DNA from: an uncultured Ralstonia sp.
GTDB lineage: Bacteria; Pseudomonadota; Gammaproteobacteria; Burkholderiales; Burkholderiaceae
NCBI GenBank assembly: GCA_913056305.1
Contig: CAJXMR010000008.1
Span: 1-64,000 of the forward strand
Direction: 5' to 3'
Length of the DNA stretch: 64,000 nt
Made by a program: the position numbers and the translations under genes. The notes beneath the pieces are model-generated. The model saw only the letters and a list, made by a program, of their open reading frames with translations. It made no database searches and was not told the origin of the DNA. The stretch's first letter is position 1. Each line of letters starts with the position of its first letter. This document shows positions 41,230 to 50,867 of the stretch, in pieces.

Positions 41230-42525
41230 ATGACGCAACCGTCCACCCCCGCCTGGAAACTCGACACCCTGGCCGTCCACGGCGGCTACAGCGCCGACCC
41301 AACCACGCGGGCGGTGGCCGTGCCGATCTACCAGACGGTCGCCTTTGCCTTTGACGACACGCAGCACGGCGCCGACCTGTTCGACCTCAAGGTGCCGGGC
41401 AACATCTACTCGCGCATCATGAACCCGACCAACGACGTGCTGGAGAAGCGCGTGGCAGCGCTCGAAGGCGGCATCGGGGCGCTCGCGCTGGCGTCGGGGC
41501 AGGCGGCGGTCACGTATGCCATCCAGACCATTGCCGAAGCCGGCGACAACATCGTTTCGGCCAGCACGCTGTACGGCGGCACCTACAACCTCTTCGCGCA
41601 TACGCTGCCGCTGTCGGGCATCACCACGCGCTTTGCCGATCCGCGCGATCCCGCATCGTTCGAAGCACTGATCGACGACCGCACCAAGGCCATCTTTGCC
41701 GAGACGGTCGGCAACCCGCTCGGCAACATCACCGACATCGCCGCGCTGGCGGAGATCGCGCACCGCCATGGCGTGCCGCTCATCGTCGACAACACGGTGC
41801 CGACGCCGTACCTCGTCCGCCCCATCGAGCACGGCGCGGACATCGTCGTGCACTCGCTGACCAAGTACCTGGGCGGACATGGCACGAGCCTGGGCGGGGC
41901 GATCGTGGATTCGGGCAAGTTTCCGTGGGCGCAGCACAAGGCGCGCTTCCGGCGCCTGAACGAACCGGACGTCAGTTACCACGGCGTGGTCTATACGGAA
42001 GCGCTGGGCGAGGCGGCCTACATCGGGCGCGCGCGCGTGGTGCCGCTGCGCAATACGGGTGCGGCGCTGTCACCGTTCAACGCCTTCCTGATCCTGCAGG
42101 GCATCGAGACGCTGGGCCTGCGCATCGACCGCATCACGCAGAACGCCGCGCGCATTGCGCGCCATCTGCGCGGTCACCCCAAGGTGGAGTGGGTCAACCA
42201 CGCCAGCCTGGACGACCACCCCGACTACGCACTGGCGCGGAAATACCTGTCGGGCAAGGCGCCGGGCCTGCTCACGTTTGGCGTGAAGGGCGGGTTTGCG
42301 GCGGGCGCGCGCTTTCAGGACGCGCTGCAGCTGTTCACGCGGCTGGTGAACATCGGCGATGCGAAATCGCTCGCCACGCATCCGGCGTCGACCACGCACC
42401 GGCAGCTCTCCGAAGCGGAGCTGGCCAAGGCCGGGGTGCGGCAGGAGACCATCCGCTTGTCGATCGGCATCGAGCATATCGACGACCTGCTGGCCGATCT
42501 GGATCAGGCGCTGGCACAGGTCTGA
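41230..42525 (+). CDS. metY: O-acetylhomoserine sulfhydrylase / aminocarboxypropyltransferase
   Basis: A 431-aa PLP enzyme of the Cys/Met metabolism family. It makes homocysteine (or methionine) from O-acetylhomoserine and sulfide (or methanethiol). Marks: KLDTLAVHGGYSADPTTRAVAVPIYQTVAFAF, IYSRIMNPTNDVLEKRVAALEGG, ASGQAAVTYAI, FAETVGNPLGNITDI, and the Schiff-base Lys in HSLTKYLGGHGTSLGG. The C-terminus has SLATHPASTTHRQLSE, which binds the substrate carboxylate. Its length and insertions fit MetY rather than MetB or MetZ. ATG 41230 is preceded by CCGGAGA. It converges with the permease gene with a 20-bp gap. Confidence 0.94.
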   Translation: MTQPSTPAWKLDTLAVHGGYSADPTTRAVAVPIYQTVAFAFDDTQHGADLFDLKVPGNIYSRIMNPTNDVLEKRVAALEGGIGALALASGQAAVTYAIQTIAEAGDNIVSASTLYGGTYNLFAHTLPLSGITTRFADPRDPASFEALIDDRTKAIFAETVGNPLGNITDIAALAEIAHRHGVPLIVDNTVPTPYLVRPIEHGADIVVHSLTKYLGGHGTSLGGAIVDSGKFPWAQHKARFRRLNEPDVSYHGVVYTEALGEAAYIGRARVVPLRNTGAALSPFNAFLILQGIETLGLRIDRITQNAARIARHLRGHPKVEWVNHASLDDHPDYALARKYLSGKAPGLLTFGVKGGFAAGARFQDALQLFTRLVNIGDAKSLATHPASTTHRQLSEAELAKAGVRQETIRLSIGIEHIDDLLADLDQALAQV

Positions 42526-42545
42526 TGGCGCGCGCGGTCAGGCCA

Positions 42546-43922
42546 TCACTGGCGGCCGCGCAGCCAGCGGTACACCCCGGTCAGCACGATCAGGAACGGC
42601 ACCCCCGCCACCAGCGTCATACGGAAATCCGGCATCCACGCGGTGGTGACGATGATGGCCGCCATGGCAACGGCGCCGACGACGGTGAACACCGGAAACC
42701 CCCACATGCGAAACCGCAGGGTGCGGCCTTCGCGCTCCACCGCGCGGCGAAACCGCAGGTGCGTGACGAAGATGACGAGCCACGTGAACAGCGCCCCGAA
42801 CATCGCCAGCGACATCATCAGCAGGAACGAGTGGCCGGGCAGCACCACGCTCATCACGGGGGCCAGCGCGGCACCGGAGCTGGACACCGCCAGCGCCCGT
42901 TCCGGCACACCGCGCCGGTTGGCGACACCCAGCGCGCGCGGTGCCTGCCCGCCGCGCGCGAGGCTGAACAGCATGCGCGTGGACACGTACAGCTGCGCGT
43001 TCATCGACGACAGCGCAGCCGTCAGCACCACGAAGTTCATCAGGCCCGCGCCGCTGCTGGTGCCGAGGATCTGCATCACGCGCACGAACGGGCTCTGGCC
43101 GGTGCCGGCCTCCTGCCAGGGCACCACGGCCAGCATCAGTGCCAGCGTGCACAGATAGAAGAACACCAGCCGGAACAGGGTGGAACGGAACGCGCGCGTG
43201 GCGGCGGCTTCGGGCTCGCGCGCCTCGCCGGCGGCCACGGCAATCAGCTCGATGCCGAAGAAGCTGAAGATGCTGATGACCGCGCCATACCAGACCCCCG
43301 GCACCCCGTGCGGCAGGAAGCCGCCCGCGTCCACATAGTTGTGAAAGCCGATCGGGCCGCCCTCGGGCGCGCGGTGGATGGCATAGCTCGCCACCACCAG
43401 GAAGACCACGATGGCCACCACCTTGATCATCGAGCACCAGTACTCCGCCACGCCGAACACGTCGACGCTGCTGGCGTTGATCCACACCAGCACCGCAGAG
43501 AACCCGACGATCCACATCCACGCCGGCACGCCGGGAAACCAGTACGCCATGTACACCGCCACCGCCGTTACCTCGGCACCGATGACGAACACCACGGCCG
43601 CCCAGTATGCGTAGCGCACCAGGAAGCCCGCGAGCGGGCTGACGTAGTGCTCGGCATACGCCCCGAACGAGCCGGTGGTGGGGTGGGCGACCACCATCTC
43701 GGCCAGGCAGCCCATCAGCAGCAGCGCAATCACTGCACCGATCGCGTAGCTGACCAGCACGCCGGGGCCCGCCACCTGGATGGCCGCGCCGCTGCCCAGG
43801 AACAGGCCCGTGCCGATCGCGCTGCCGATGGCGATCATGGTGAGCTGTGCGGAAGAGAGTCGCTGCTGCAGGCCGCCTTCGCGTGCGGCCAGCGCTTCGA
43901 AGCTGCCGGTGGCCTTGTCCAT
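42546..43922 (-). CDS. amino acid permease (APC superfamily, AAT family)
   Basis: A 458-aa inner-membrane transporter with 12 predicted helices. The N-terminus LQQRLSSAQLTMIAIGSAIGTGLFLGSGAAIQVAGPGVLVSYAIGAV is the AAT consensus, with the unwound helix GSAIGTGLF at the substrate site, and SFFGIELIAVAAGEAREPEAA is helix 6 and its loop. The AAT family includes importers of GABA, Phe, Lys, Pro and S-methylmethionine. Being next to metY would suit a sulfur amino acid, but orientation is convergent and cargo cannot be fixed. A 6-bp-stem hairpin (TCCCGG/CCGGGA) lies just upstream of the ATG. Confidence 0.9.
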   Translation of the reverse strand: MDKATGSFEALAAREGGLQQRLSSAQLTMIAIGSAIGTGLFLGSGAAIQVAGPGVLVSYAIGAVIALLLMGCLAEMVVAHPTTGSFGAYAEHYVSPLAGFLVRYAYWAAVVFVIGAEVTAVAVYMAYWFPGVPAWMWIVGFSAVLVWINASSVDVFGVAEYWCSMIKVVAIVVFLVVASYAIHRAPEGGPIGFHNYVDAGGFLPHGVPGVWYGAVISIFSFFGIELIAVAAGEAREPEAAATRAFRSTLFRLVFFYLCTLALMLAVVPWQEAGTGQSPFVRVMQILGTSSGAGLMNFVVLTAALSSMNAQLYVSTRMLFSLARGGQAPRALGVANRRGVPERALAVSSSGAALAPVMSVVLPGHSFLLMMSLAMFGALFTWLVIFVTHLRFRRAVEREGRTLRFRMWGFPVFTVVGAVAMAAIIVTTAWMPDFRMTLVAGVPFLIVLTGVYRWLRGRQ

Positions 43923-43960
43923 CGTGTTCCGTCCCGGGAAAAAGCCGGGATGATACGCCC

Positions 43961-43992
43961 CAAAAGCGAACGCCCCGCGCGAGGGCGGGGCG
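43961..43992 (-). terminator. terminator hairpin after the diguanylate cyclase gene
   Basis: CGCCCCGC (43971-43978) pairs with GCGGGGCG (43985-43992). On the minus strand it is followed by GTTCGCTTTTG, a weak U-tract, 24 bp after the GGDEF gene stop. Confidence 0.6.
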
Positions 43993-44015
43993 TGCTGGCC
44001 TGCCGGGTGCTGCCG

Positions 44016-45533
44016 CTACACCACCGCCAACCGGGGCCGCTCCTGGCGTGGCATGACGATATTGCGGCCGGCGGCCTTGGCCTCGTAGAGCTGGCGGTCG
44101 GCGCTCTGGATCAACCGCTCGGGCGCGTCGCCGTGCCCGGATGGGCCCACATGGACCGCCACCCCGATGCTGATCGTGAGCTTGCCGTGCGTGCTGCCCA
44201 CGTTCGGTTCGCCCAACGTGAGCACCGCCGCGCGGATGGTCTCGGCCACGCGCTGCGCACCGGCCAGGTCGGTATTGGGCAGCAGGGCGCAGAACTCCTC
44301 GCCGCCGTAGCGGCCGGCAAAGTCGCCGGGGCGGCGGATGCTGTCGGTGACGCAGCGTGCGACCGTACGCAGCGCGGTGTCGCCTGCTGCGTGGCCATAG
44401 CGGTCGTTGAAGTGTTTGAATTCGTCCACGTCGATCATCAGCACCGCCAGCGGATGCCCGTGCCGGTTGGCGCGCCGCCACTCCACGTCCAGGGCCGCGT
44501 CCAGCGCGCGGCGGGTGCCGAGGCCGGTCAGGCCATCGGTGTTGGCCAGCCACTGCAGTTGCTGCTCCATCTCGATGCGCTCGCGCAGCTGCCGTGCAAA
44601 CAGGATCGACAGCAGGATGAATACGGCATTGAGCATCAGCACGATGCTGCCGATCCACCACGCCCGCTGCCGCCACTCCGCGTAGATGTCTTCCGTAGCC
44701 AGCCCGACCGACAGGATGAGCGGATGCTCACCGATGCGCCGATAGCTGAACAGCCGCTCCACCCCATCGAGCGCCCCGGTAGTGATGTAAGCCCCTGCCG
44801 GCAAGTCTTTGCGCAGGTTGAAGGCTTGGCTGCCGGCAATGGTCTTGCCGATCAATTGTTCCTCATACGGGCGCCGCATCAGCACTGTGCCGTCGTCGCG
44901 TATGAGGGTGATGGCGGCGTGCTCGCCCAGGTTCATGCCGTCGAACAGCCGCTTGAAGTAGTTCAGGCGCAACGTGCCGACCACGATGCCGCGGAACTCA
45001 CCGTTGGGGCTGTTCAGGCGCCGGCTCAGGCCGATCGACGTTTCGATGCCGTTGATGCGCGGCCGGAAGGGCATGCTCAGGTACAGGCCGACGTCCGGGG
45101 TGTCCTTGTGGACCTTGAAGTAATCGCGGTCAGCCACATGGACGCGCCGCGGCGGCACCGAGCGCGAATCGATGATGACATCGCCGGCGGCGTCGGACAC
45201 CAGCAGCGAGCCCAGGTCCTGCGCATTGGTCGAGCGGTCGAACAGCACCAGCTGCCGGATGTGCGGCGGCAAGGCGAGGATGGTCGGGTCCTGCATGCCA
45301 TCGATGACCGCCTGCATCGACAGGTCGTACACCTCGAGGTTGCGCGCGATGTCGCGTTGCAGGATCAGCGAGACGTTGTCGGCTGAATCGCGTGCGCGCG
45401 CCATGGCGTCCAGGCGCATCTCATAGAGCGAGAGCACCGTGAGCGCCGCCACCGCCAGCGACAGCACCGCCGCACCGACGATCAGCATGAAGGGGCGCTT
45501 CAGGAACGCATTGGCGAATCTCAGCAATGGCAT
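44016..45533 (-). CDS. membrane diguanylate cyclase with periplasmic Cache-type sensor
   Basis: A 505-aa protein: TM helix at ~15-37, a periplasmic dCache-like sensor (residues ~40-290, with VADRDYFKVHKDTPDVGLYLSMPFRPRI and RLNSPNGEFRGIVVGTLRLNYF), TM helix at ~292-313, then a GGDEF domain starting WLANTDGLTGLGTRRALDAAL. The active site reads G410-G-E-E-F and is preceded by the RxxD inhibitory site R401-P-G-D, so the enzyme should make cyclic di-GMP and be feedback-inhibited. ATG 45533 is preferred; extension to 45596 adds an unlike segment. A PilZ protein at 60449-61333 could read the signal. Confidence 0.93.
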   Translation of the reverse strand: MPLLRFANAFLKRPFMLIVGAAVLSLAVAALTVLSLYEMRLDAMARARDSADNVSLILQRDIARNLEVYDLSMQAVIDGMQDPTILALPPHIRQLVLFDRSTNAQDLGSLLVSDAAGDVIIDSRSVPPRRVHVADRDYFKVHKDTPDVGLYLSMPFRPRINGIETSIGLSRRLNSPNGEFRGIVVGTLRLNYFKRLFDGMNLGEHAAITLIRDDGTVLMRRPYEEQLIGKTIAGSQAFNLRKDLPAGAYITTGALDGVERLFSYRRIGEHPLILSVGLATEDIYAEWRQRAWWIGSIVLMLNAVFILLSILFARQLRERIEMEQQLQWLANTDGLTGLGTRRALDAALDVEWRRANRHGHPLAVLMIDVDEFKHFNDRYGHAAGDTALRTVARCVTDSIRRPGDFAGRYGGEEFCALLPNTDLAGAQRVAETIRAAVLTLGEPNVGSTHGKLTISIGVAVHVGPSGHGDAPERLIQSADRQLYEAKAAGRNIVMPRQERPRLAVV

Positions 45534-46069
<536 letters not shown>

Positions 46070-46392
46070 GCATGTCAACGGATCGGGTGGGTCGACCGGT
46101 TTACAGGACGCCATCCGGATAAGAAGTGCGGATTCAGCACGCGCTCGCGCGGGGGAACCGGTGTCGCCACCAAGACAACAACAACGGCGGCGCCGGACGG
46201 TCGGGGTCAATGATGGGAGGTCGATGCCGCACACACGGCGTCGGCCGGCTGCCATGGCGCGGCCGCTTCTCGCGTAGCCTGGCGCGTCGCCGCGTGCTTC
46301 TTCCACGTCGCCTCTTTTGCCGATGACACGCCGCCGACGCCCGCGCATGAGCCGGGCGCGTAACCCAAGCCTGCGGGATTTTGTTTTTCACC
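46070..46392. other. 323-bp upstream region of mprF
   Basis: No supported gene is present; short open frames are Arg-rich and have poor codon use. The region should carry the promoter of the mprF-acvB operon. I see no clear operator. Confidence 0.45.
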
Positions 46393-49074
46393 ATGCCTGA
46401 CGCTGCGTCCAACGACGCCCGTTCCAAACCACCGCGAGCGCCGGCTACACCGCCGGCGAGCGCGCCCACCGCCTCGCCTGCGGCTGAGCCCGCACGCGTG
46501 TTGCAGTCCGCTTCATTGCCAAGCTCGCAGCCTGATTCAGGCCTCGGCCTGGGCGCCTGGACCATGATCGGCGTCGTGCTGATCCTGGGCGCGCTCGTGT
46601 TCGACAGCCTCTATGCGCTGCTCGACCATGTGCACTACGCCGACATGGTGGCCGCCTTGCAGGCCACGCCGGCCAGACAGCTCGGGTTCGCCATCTGCGC
46701 CACCGCCCTGAGCTACGTGGCCCTGATGGGCTATGACGCCTCGGGCCTGCGTTATGCCGGCGCCCAGGTGCCGCCCACCACCGTTGCCACCACCTCATTC
46801 ATTGCCTATGCATTGGGCAACACCGTCGGCCTGGGCTCGCTGACGGCCGGAGCGGTGCGTGCGCGCCTGTACACGGCCGCCGGCGTGGATGCGGCCAGCG
46901 TGACGGCCGCAGTCGCCTTCGATGCGAGCGCGCTGGGCGTGTCGACCACGGCTTTCGGCGCGGTGGGGCTGCTGTGGGGCGCATCGCATATTGCCGCGCT
47001 CACGCACCTGCCTGCCTCCTTGCTGGAGGCGGTGGCACTGCTGGTGCTGGCCGGGGTGGTGGCGGTGCTGGCGCTGTGCATGCGGCAGCGCCACGTCACG
47101 CTGCTCGGCCGCTGGGAGATCCGCCTGCCGCCGCCGGCGCTGGCGGCCCGGCAGTTCGGCATTTCCGCGGCGGACCTGAGCGCGGCAGCGGCGGCGCTGT
47201 GGGTGCTGCTGCCGGCCGGCGTGGTTGACCTGCCGACCTTCGTGGCGTTCTACGCGCTGGCGGTCACGCTGGGTGTGCTCTGCCGCAGCCCGGGCGGGCT
47301 GGGGGTGTTCGAGGCGGTGATCCTGCTCGGCTGCAGCGGCCAGGCGCCGCCCGCGCAGGTGCTGGCCGCGCTGCTGTTTTACCGCGCCATCTACTTCCTG
47401 CTGCCGCTGCTGGTGGCCGCCGCCATGCTGGCGGTGTTCGAGTTGCGCGAGGGGGCCGGCGCGCCGTTTGGCCGCGCCGCGGTCAGGCTGTCCCCACGGG
47501 TGCTGGCGGCGCTGACCCTGGTGGCGGGCGTGATGCTGCTGGTCTCGGGTGTGACCCCGGCCACCGACGAGGCCGAAGACCTGCTGCGCATGCACGTGCC
47601 GCTGTTCGTGGTGGAAGCCTCGCACATGATCGGCAGCGTGGCGGGCCTGATCATGCTGTTCGTCGCGCGTGGGCTGCTGCACCGGCTCGACGCCGCCTGG
47701 TGGGCGGCGCTGGCGCTATCGCTGCTGGCCGGCGTGTTGGCGCTGCCCAAGGGCTTCGCCGTGTCGGAGATGGCGGTGCTGGTGACGCTGGCGGGGCTGC
47801 TCATCATCTCGCGCCGGCAGTTCGACCGGCCGTCGTCGCTGTTCTCGCAGCGGCTGGAGTCGGGCTGGCTGATTGCCATGGCCTGCGTGTTTGCTGGCTG
47901 CGTGTGGATTCTCTTCTTCGCCTACCGCGAGGTGGCCTACGCCAACCAGCTCTGGTGGCAATTCACCTTTGACGGCGATGCGCCGCGCTCCATCCGCGCG
48001 CTGATGGCCGTGGCCGTGACGGGCCTGGGCTTCGGCCTGTGGCAGTTGTTCAGCCGCGAGGCCGGCGCGACCGCGCCGCCCGGCAACCTGGACCTCGCCC
48101 GCGCCGCCGAGATCGTCCGCAAGCAGCCCGCCGCCGATGCCACGCTGGCGCTGATGGGCGACAAGAGCCTGCTGTTCTCGCCGTCGGGCAACGCCTTCAT
48201 CATGTATGCCAAGCAGGGCCGCTCGTGGGTGGCGCTGTCCGACCCCGTGGGCGCGCAGCAGGAGTGGCCCGAACTGATCTGGCGCTTCATCGAACTGGCC
48301 GATGCCCATGGCGGGCGCGCAGCGTTCTACAAGACGCGCCCGCAGACGCTTTCGCTGTATCTGGACGCCGGCATGCGGGCCTTCAAGCTGGGCGAAGAGG
48401 CCTACGTGTCGCTGCCCGAATTCAGCCTCAAGGGTTCGCGCCGCGCCAACCTGCGCCACGGCGTGACGCGCGGCGAGCGCGAAGGGCTGTCGTTCGAGAT
48501 CGTGCCGGTGGAGGGCGTGCCGGCCGTGCTGGAAGAACTGCGCGCCATTTCCGACGAATGGCTGCGCAACCAGAACGCGCGCGAGAAGGGTTTCTCGCTC
48601 GGCGCCTTTGAAGACCGCTACGTGCTGAGCCAGCCGGTGGCCGCGGTGCGCCGCGAGGGGCAGATCCTGGCATTCGCCACGCTGATGTGCCCAGACGTAC
48701 TGCGCATCGAGGCCAGCGTCGACCTGATGCGCCAGCGCGCCAGCGTGCCGCCGGGCACCATGGATTTCCTGTTCGGCAAGCTGATCCTGCATTTCCAGGC
48801 GGCCGGCTACCAGCGCTTCGGCCTGGGCATGGCGCCCATGTCGGGCATGGTCGATCACCAGCTTGCACCACGCTGGCACCGCTTCGGACGGATACTGTTC
48901 CGCCACGGCGCGCGCTTCTACAATTTCCGTGGGTTGCGCAGTTTCAAGGACAAGTTCGAGCCGGTGTGGGAAGCCCGCTACCTGCTCGCACGCGGCGGGC
49001 TGGCGCCGCTGTTTACATTGACGGATGTCGCCGCCCTGATCGGTGGCGGCCTGAAGGGAGTGATCTCTAAATGA
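46393..49074 (+). CDS. mprF: bifunctional lysylphosphatidylglycerol flippase/synthetase MprF
   Basis: An 893-aa inner-membrane protein. Residues 1-60 are a Pro/Ala-rich cytoplasmic tail. About 14 helices follow, first the flippase part (GYDASGLRYAGAQVPPTTVATTSFIAYALGNTVGLGSLTAGAVRARLY, then CRSPGGLGVFEAVIL). The C-terminal ~300 residues form the DUF2156 GNAT-like synthase domain (LALMGDKSLLFSPSGNAFIMYAKQGRSWVALSDPVG, GGRAAFYKTRPQTLSLYLDAGM, PPGTMDFLFGKLILHF). It transfers lysine from Lys-tRNA to phosphatidylglycerol and moves the product across the membrane, which lowers surface charge and gives resistance to cationic peptides and acid. The stop overlaps the acvB start. ATG 46393 is preferred to a TTG at 46381. 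Confidence 0.93.
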   Translation: MPDAASNDARSKPPRAPATPPASAPTASPAAEPARVLQSASLPSSQPDSGLGLGAWTMIGVVLILGALVFDSLYALLDHVHYADMVAALQATPARQLGFAICATALSYVALMGYDASGLRYAGAQVPPTTVATTSFIAYALGNTVGLGSLTAGAVRARLYTAAGVDAASVTAAVAFDASALGVSTTAFGAVGLLWGASHIAALTHLPASLLEAVALLVLAGVVAVLALCMRQRHVTLLGRWEIRLPPPALAARQFGISAADLSAAAAALWVLLPAGVVDLPTFVAFYALAVTLGVLCRSPGGLGVFEAVILLGCSGQAPPAQVLAALLFYRAIYFLLPLLVAAAMLAVFELREGAGAPFGRAAVRLSPRVLAALTLVAGVMLLVSGVTPATDEAEDLLRMHVPLFVVEASHMIGSVAGLIMLFVARGLLHRLDAAWWAALALSLLAGVLALPKGFAVSEMAVLVTLAGLLIISRRQFDRPSSLFSQRLESGWLIAMACVFAGCVWILFFAYREVAYANQLWWQFTFDGDAPRSIRALMAVAVTGLGFGLWQLFSREAGATAPPGNLDLARAAEIVRKQPAADATLALMGDKSLLFSPSGNAFIMYAKQGRSWVALSDPVGAQQEWPELIWRFIELADAHGGRAAFYKTRPQTLSLYLDAGMRAFKLGEEAYVSLPEFSLKGSRRANLRHGVTRGEREGLSFEIVPVEGVPAVLEELRAISDEWLRNQNAREKGFSLGAFEDRYVLSQPVAAVRREGQILAFATLMCPDVLRIEASVDLMRQRASVPPGTMDFLFGKLILHFQAAGYQRFGLGMAPMSGMVDHQLAPRWHRFGRILFRHGARFYNFRGLRSFKDKFEPVWEARYLLARGGLAPLFTLTDVAALIGGGLKGVISK

Positions 49075-50867
49075 GTTGGCAAGCACCGCGCACGCAAGAG
49101 GCGCGGCACAGGGGAGCACACAGCAAGCGGCGGCATCTGGCCGCGATTGCCCTGACCATTACGTGCGGGCTGGCGGCGTCGTGGGCCGTGGCCGCTGACG
49201 CGCCGGCCGCCGCCTCGGCGGTGGCAGGGGGGGCCGCCTCGGCGCCCAAGCCCGCACCGGTGCAAGGCCCGGTGCTGGTGCCGCCAGTCGGCATGACCGG
49301 CGCCAGCGGCGTGACGACGGCGCCCGCGCAAGGCGATGCACCGCCGCGCCTGCTGATGAGCGCCCCCGCCGTGACCGCCAACAAGGCGCTCAACGGCGGC
49401 GTGCTGGCGCTGCCCGTGGTGGCCCCGCCCTCGAGCGCTGCCGCGCCTGGCGCAGTGGAATTCGTCTCGCACGGGCGCTTCCGCGACGTGCCGGTCTACA
49501 AGCCCCGCGGCGAGGTCCAATCCGTGGTGCTGATGCTCTCCGGCGACCTGGGCTGGACCCCCGCCACCTCGCGCATGGCGCAAGGGCTGGCGGCACAGGG
49601 CGCGCTGGTGGCCGGGCTGTCGACGCCCGCGCTGTTCGCCAGCCTGGAGGCAGACCTGGGCGATTGCGCCTTCCCCGATGGCGATCTGGAAAACTTCAGC
49701 CGCTTCCTGCAGGCGTACGAGAAGGTGCCGGGCTACTACCCGCCCATCCTCGTCGGTGACAACGAAGGCGGCGCGCTGGCCTACGCGATGATTGCGCAGG
49801 CACGCCCGAACATCTTTGCCGCTGCCATGTCGATCGAGTTCTGCCCGGTGCTGGAGCTGCGCAAGCCGCTGTGCAAGGGCGAGGGCGTGCACTTCAGCCG
49901 CCGCAAGAGCGAGAGCCGCACCACTGCCAAGCGCACCAAGCCGGCCGACAATGCCGGCGTGGTGCTGCTGCCGGCCACCAAGCTCTCGGCGCCGTGGGTG
50001 GCGCTGCAGTCCAGCACGCTCACCTCGTATGCGCACCGCTCCGGCCCGCTGTGCGAGGCGCGTGCCACGCAAACCTTCATCGACACGATTTCCGGTGCGC
50101 AGTCGGTGGCGCTGCCGGCCGCGTCAGGTAACGCCAACGCAGTGCCGGTGACGGAAACCGCGCCGTTCAAGGCCGCCTTCGCCAAGCTCAACGCCCAGCG
50201 CAAGCCACTCCCCCCGCCGCCGCCCGCCGCGGTGTCGGACCTGCCCGTGATCGAGGTGGCCGCCCAGCCGGGCACATCGTCGGAGCTGTTTGCCGTGCTG
50301 CTGTCGGGCGACGGTGGCTGGGCCGGGCTCGACAAGGAAGTGGCCGGCGCGCTGTCCAAGGCGGGCGTGCCGGTGGTCGGCGTCGATTCGCTGCGCTACT
50401 TCTGGACGTCGCGTACGCCAGCCTCCACCGCGGCCGACATCGACCGTCTGGTGCGCTTCTACTCCGCGCGCTGGAAGAAGAGCCGCGCGCTGCTGATCGG
50501 CTATTCGCAGGGCGCGGACGTGCTGCCCTTTGTCGTCAACCGCCTGCCGGCCGCCTCGCGCGAGCATGTGGCGCTGGCGGTGATGATGGGCCTGGGCAGG
50601 CGCGCGGACTTTGAATTCCACATGACCAACTGGGTGTCCAGCAGCGCTGCGGGCCTGCCCATCCTGCCTGAGGTGCAGAAGCTGCCGGCCGGCATCGGCA
50701 TGTGCATCTATGGCAGCGAAGAGAAGGACACCAACTGCCCGGGCCTGGACCCGAAGCAGGTGCAGCTCGTGAAGCTGCCGGGCGGCCATCACTTCGACGG
50801 CGATTACGCCAAGCTGGCGCGCATCATCCTGGAAGGCGCGCGCGGGCCTGCCAACGCTCCGCGCTAA
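49071..50867 (+). CDS. acvB: AcvB/VirJ family periplasmic lysyl-phosphatidylglycerol hydrolase
   Basis: A 598-aa exported protein with a signal peptide at ~20-42 (HLAAIALTITCGLAASWAVAADA), then an Ala/Pro-rich linker and two related alpha/beta-hydrolase-like halves. The first begins VVLMLSGDLGWTPATSRMAQGLAAQG. The second, with the VirJ core, begins AVLLSGDGGWAGLDKEVAGALSKAGVPVVGVDSLRYFW and holds the probable nucleophile Ser in LIGYSQGADVLPF. In Agrobacterium and relatives AcvB removes lysine from lysyl-PG and lies in an lpiA-acvB operon. Here it overlaps mprF by 4 bp (ATGA), which gives the same make-and-break pair. The first half appears to lack the GYSQG site. Confidence 0.92.
   Translation: MSWQAPRTQEARHRGAHSKRRHLAAIALTITCGLAASWAVAADAPAAASAVAGGAASAPKPAPVQGPVLVPPVGMTGASGVTTAPAQGDAPPRLLMSAPAVTANKALNGGVLALPVVAPPSSAAAPGAVEFVSHGRFRDVPVYKPRGEVQSVVLMLSGDLGWTPATSRMAQGLAAQGALVAGLSTPALFASLEADLGDCAFPDGDLENFSRFLQAYEKVPGYYPPILVGDNEGGALAYAMIAQARPNIFAAAMSIEFCPVLELRKPLCKGEGVHFSRRKSESRTTAKRTKPADNAGVVLLPATKLSAPWVALQSSTLTSYAHRSGPLCEARATQTFIDTISGAQSVALPAASGNANAVPVTETAPFKAAFAKLNAQRKPLPPPPPAAVSDLPVIEVAAQPGTSSELFAVLLSGDGGWAGLDKEVAGALSKAGVPVVGVDSLRYFWTSRTPASTAADIDRLVRFYSARWKKSRALLIGYSQGADVLPFVVNRLPAASREHVALAVMMGLGRRADFEFHMTNWVSSSAAGLPILPEVQKLPAGIGMCIYGSEEKDTNCPGLDPKQVQLVKLPGGHHFDGDYAKLARIILEGARGPANAPR

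Noticed and set aside
41925..45386. A 1153-codon open frame on the plus strand
   Set aside because: It covers metY in another frame and lies antisense to the permease and diguanylate cyclase. Its translation is Arg/His/Gln-rich without domains; it is a by-product of high GC at third positions.
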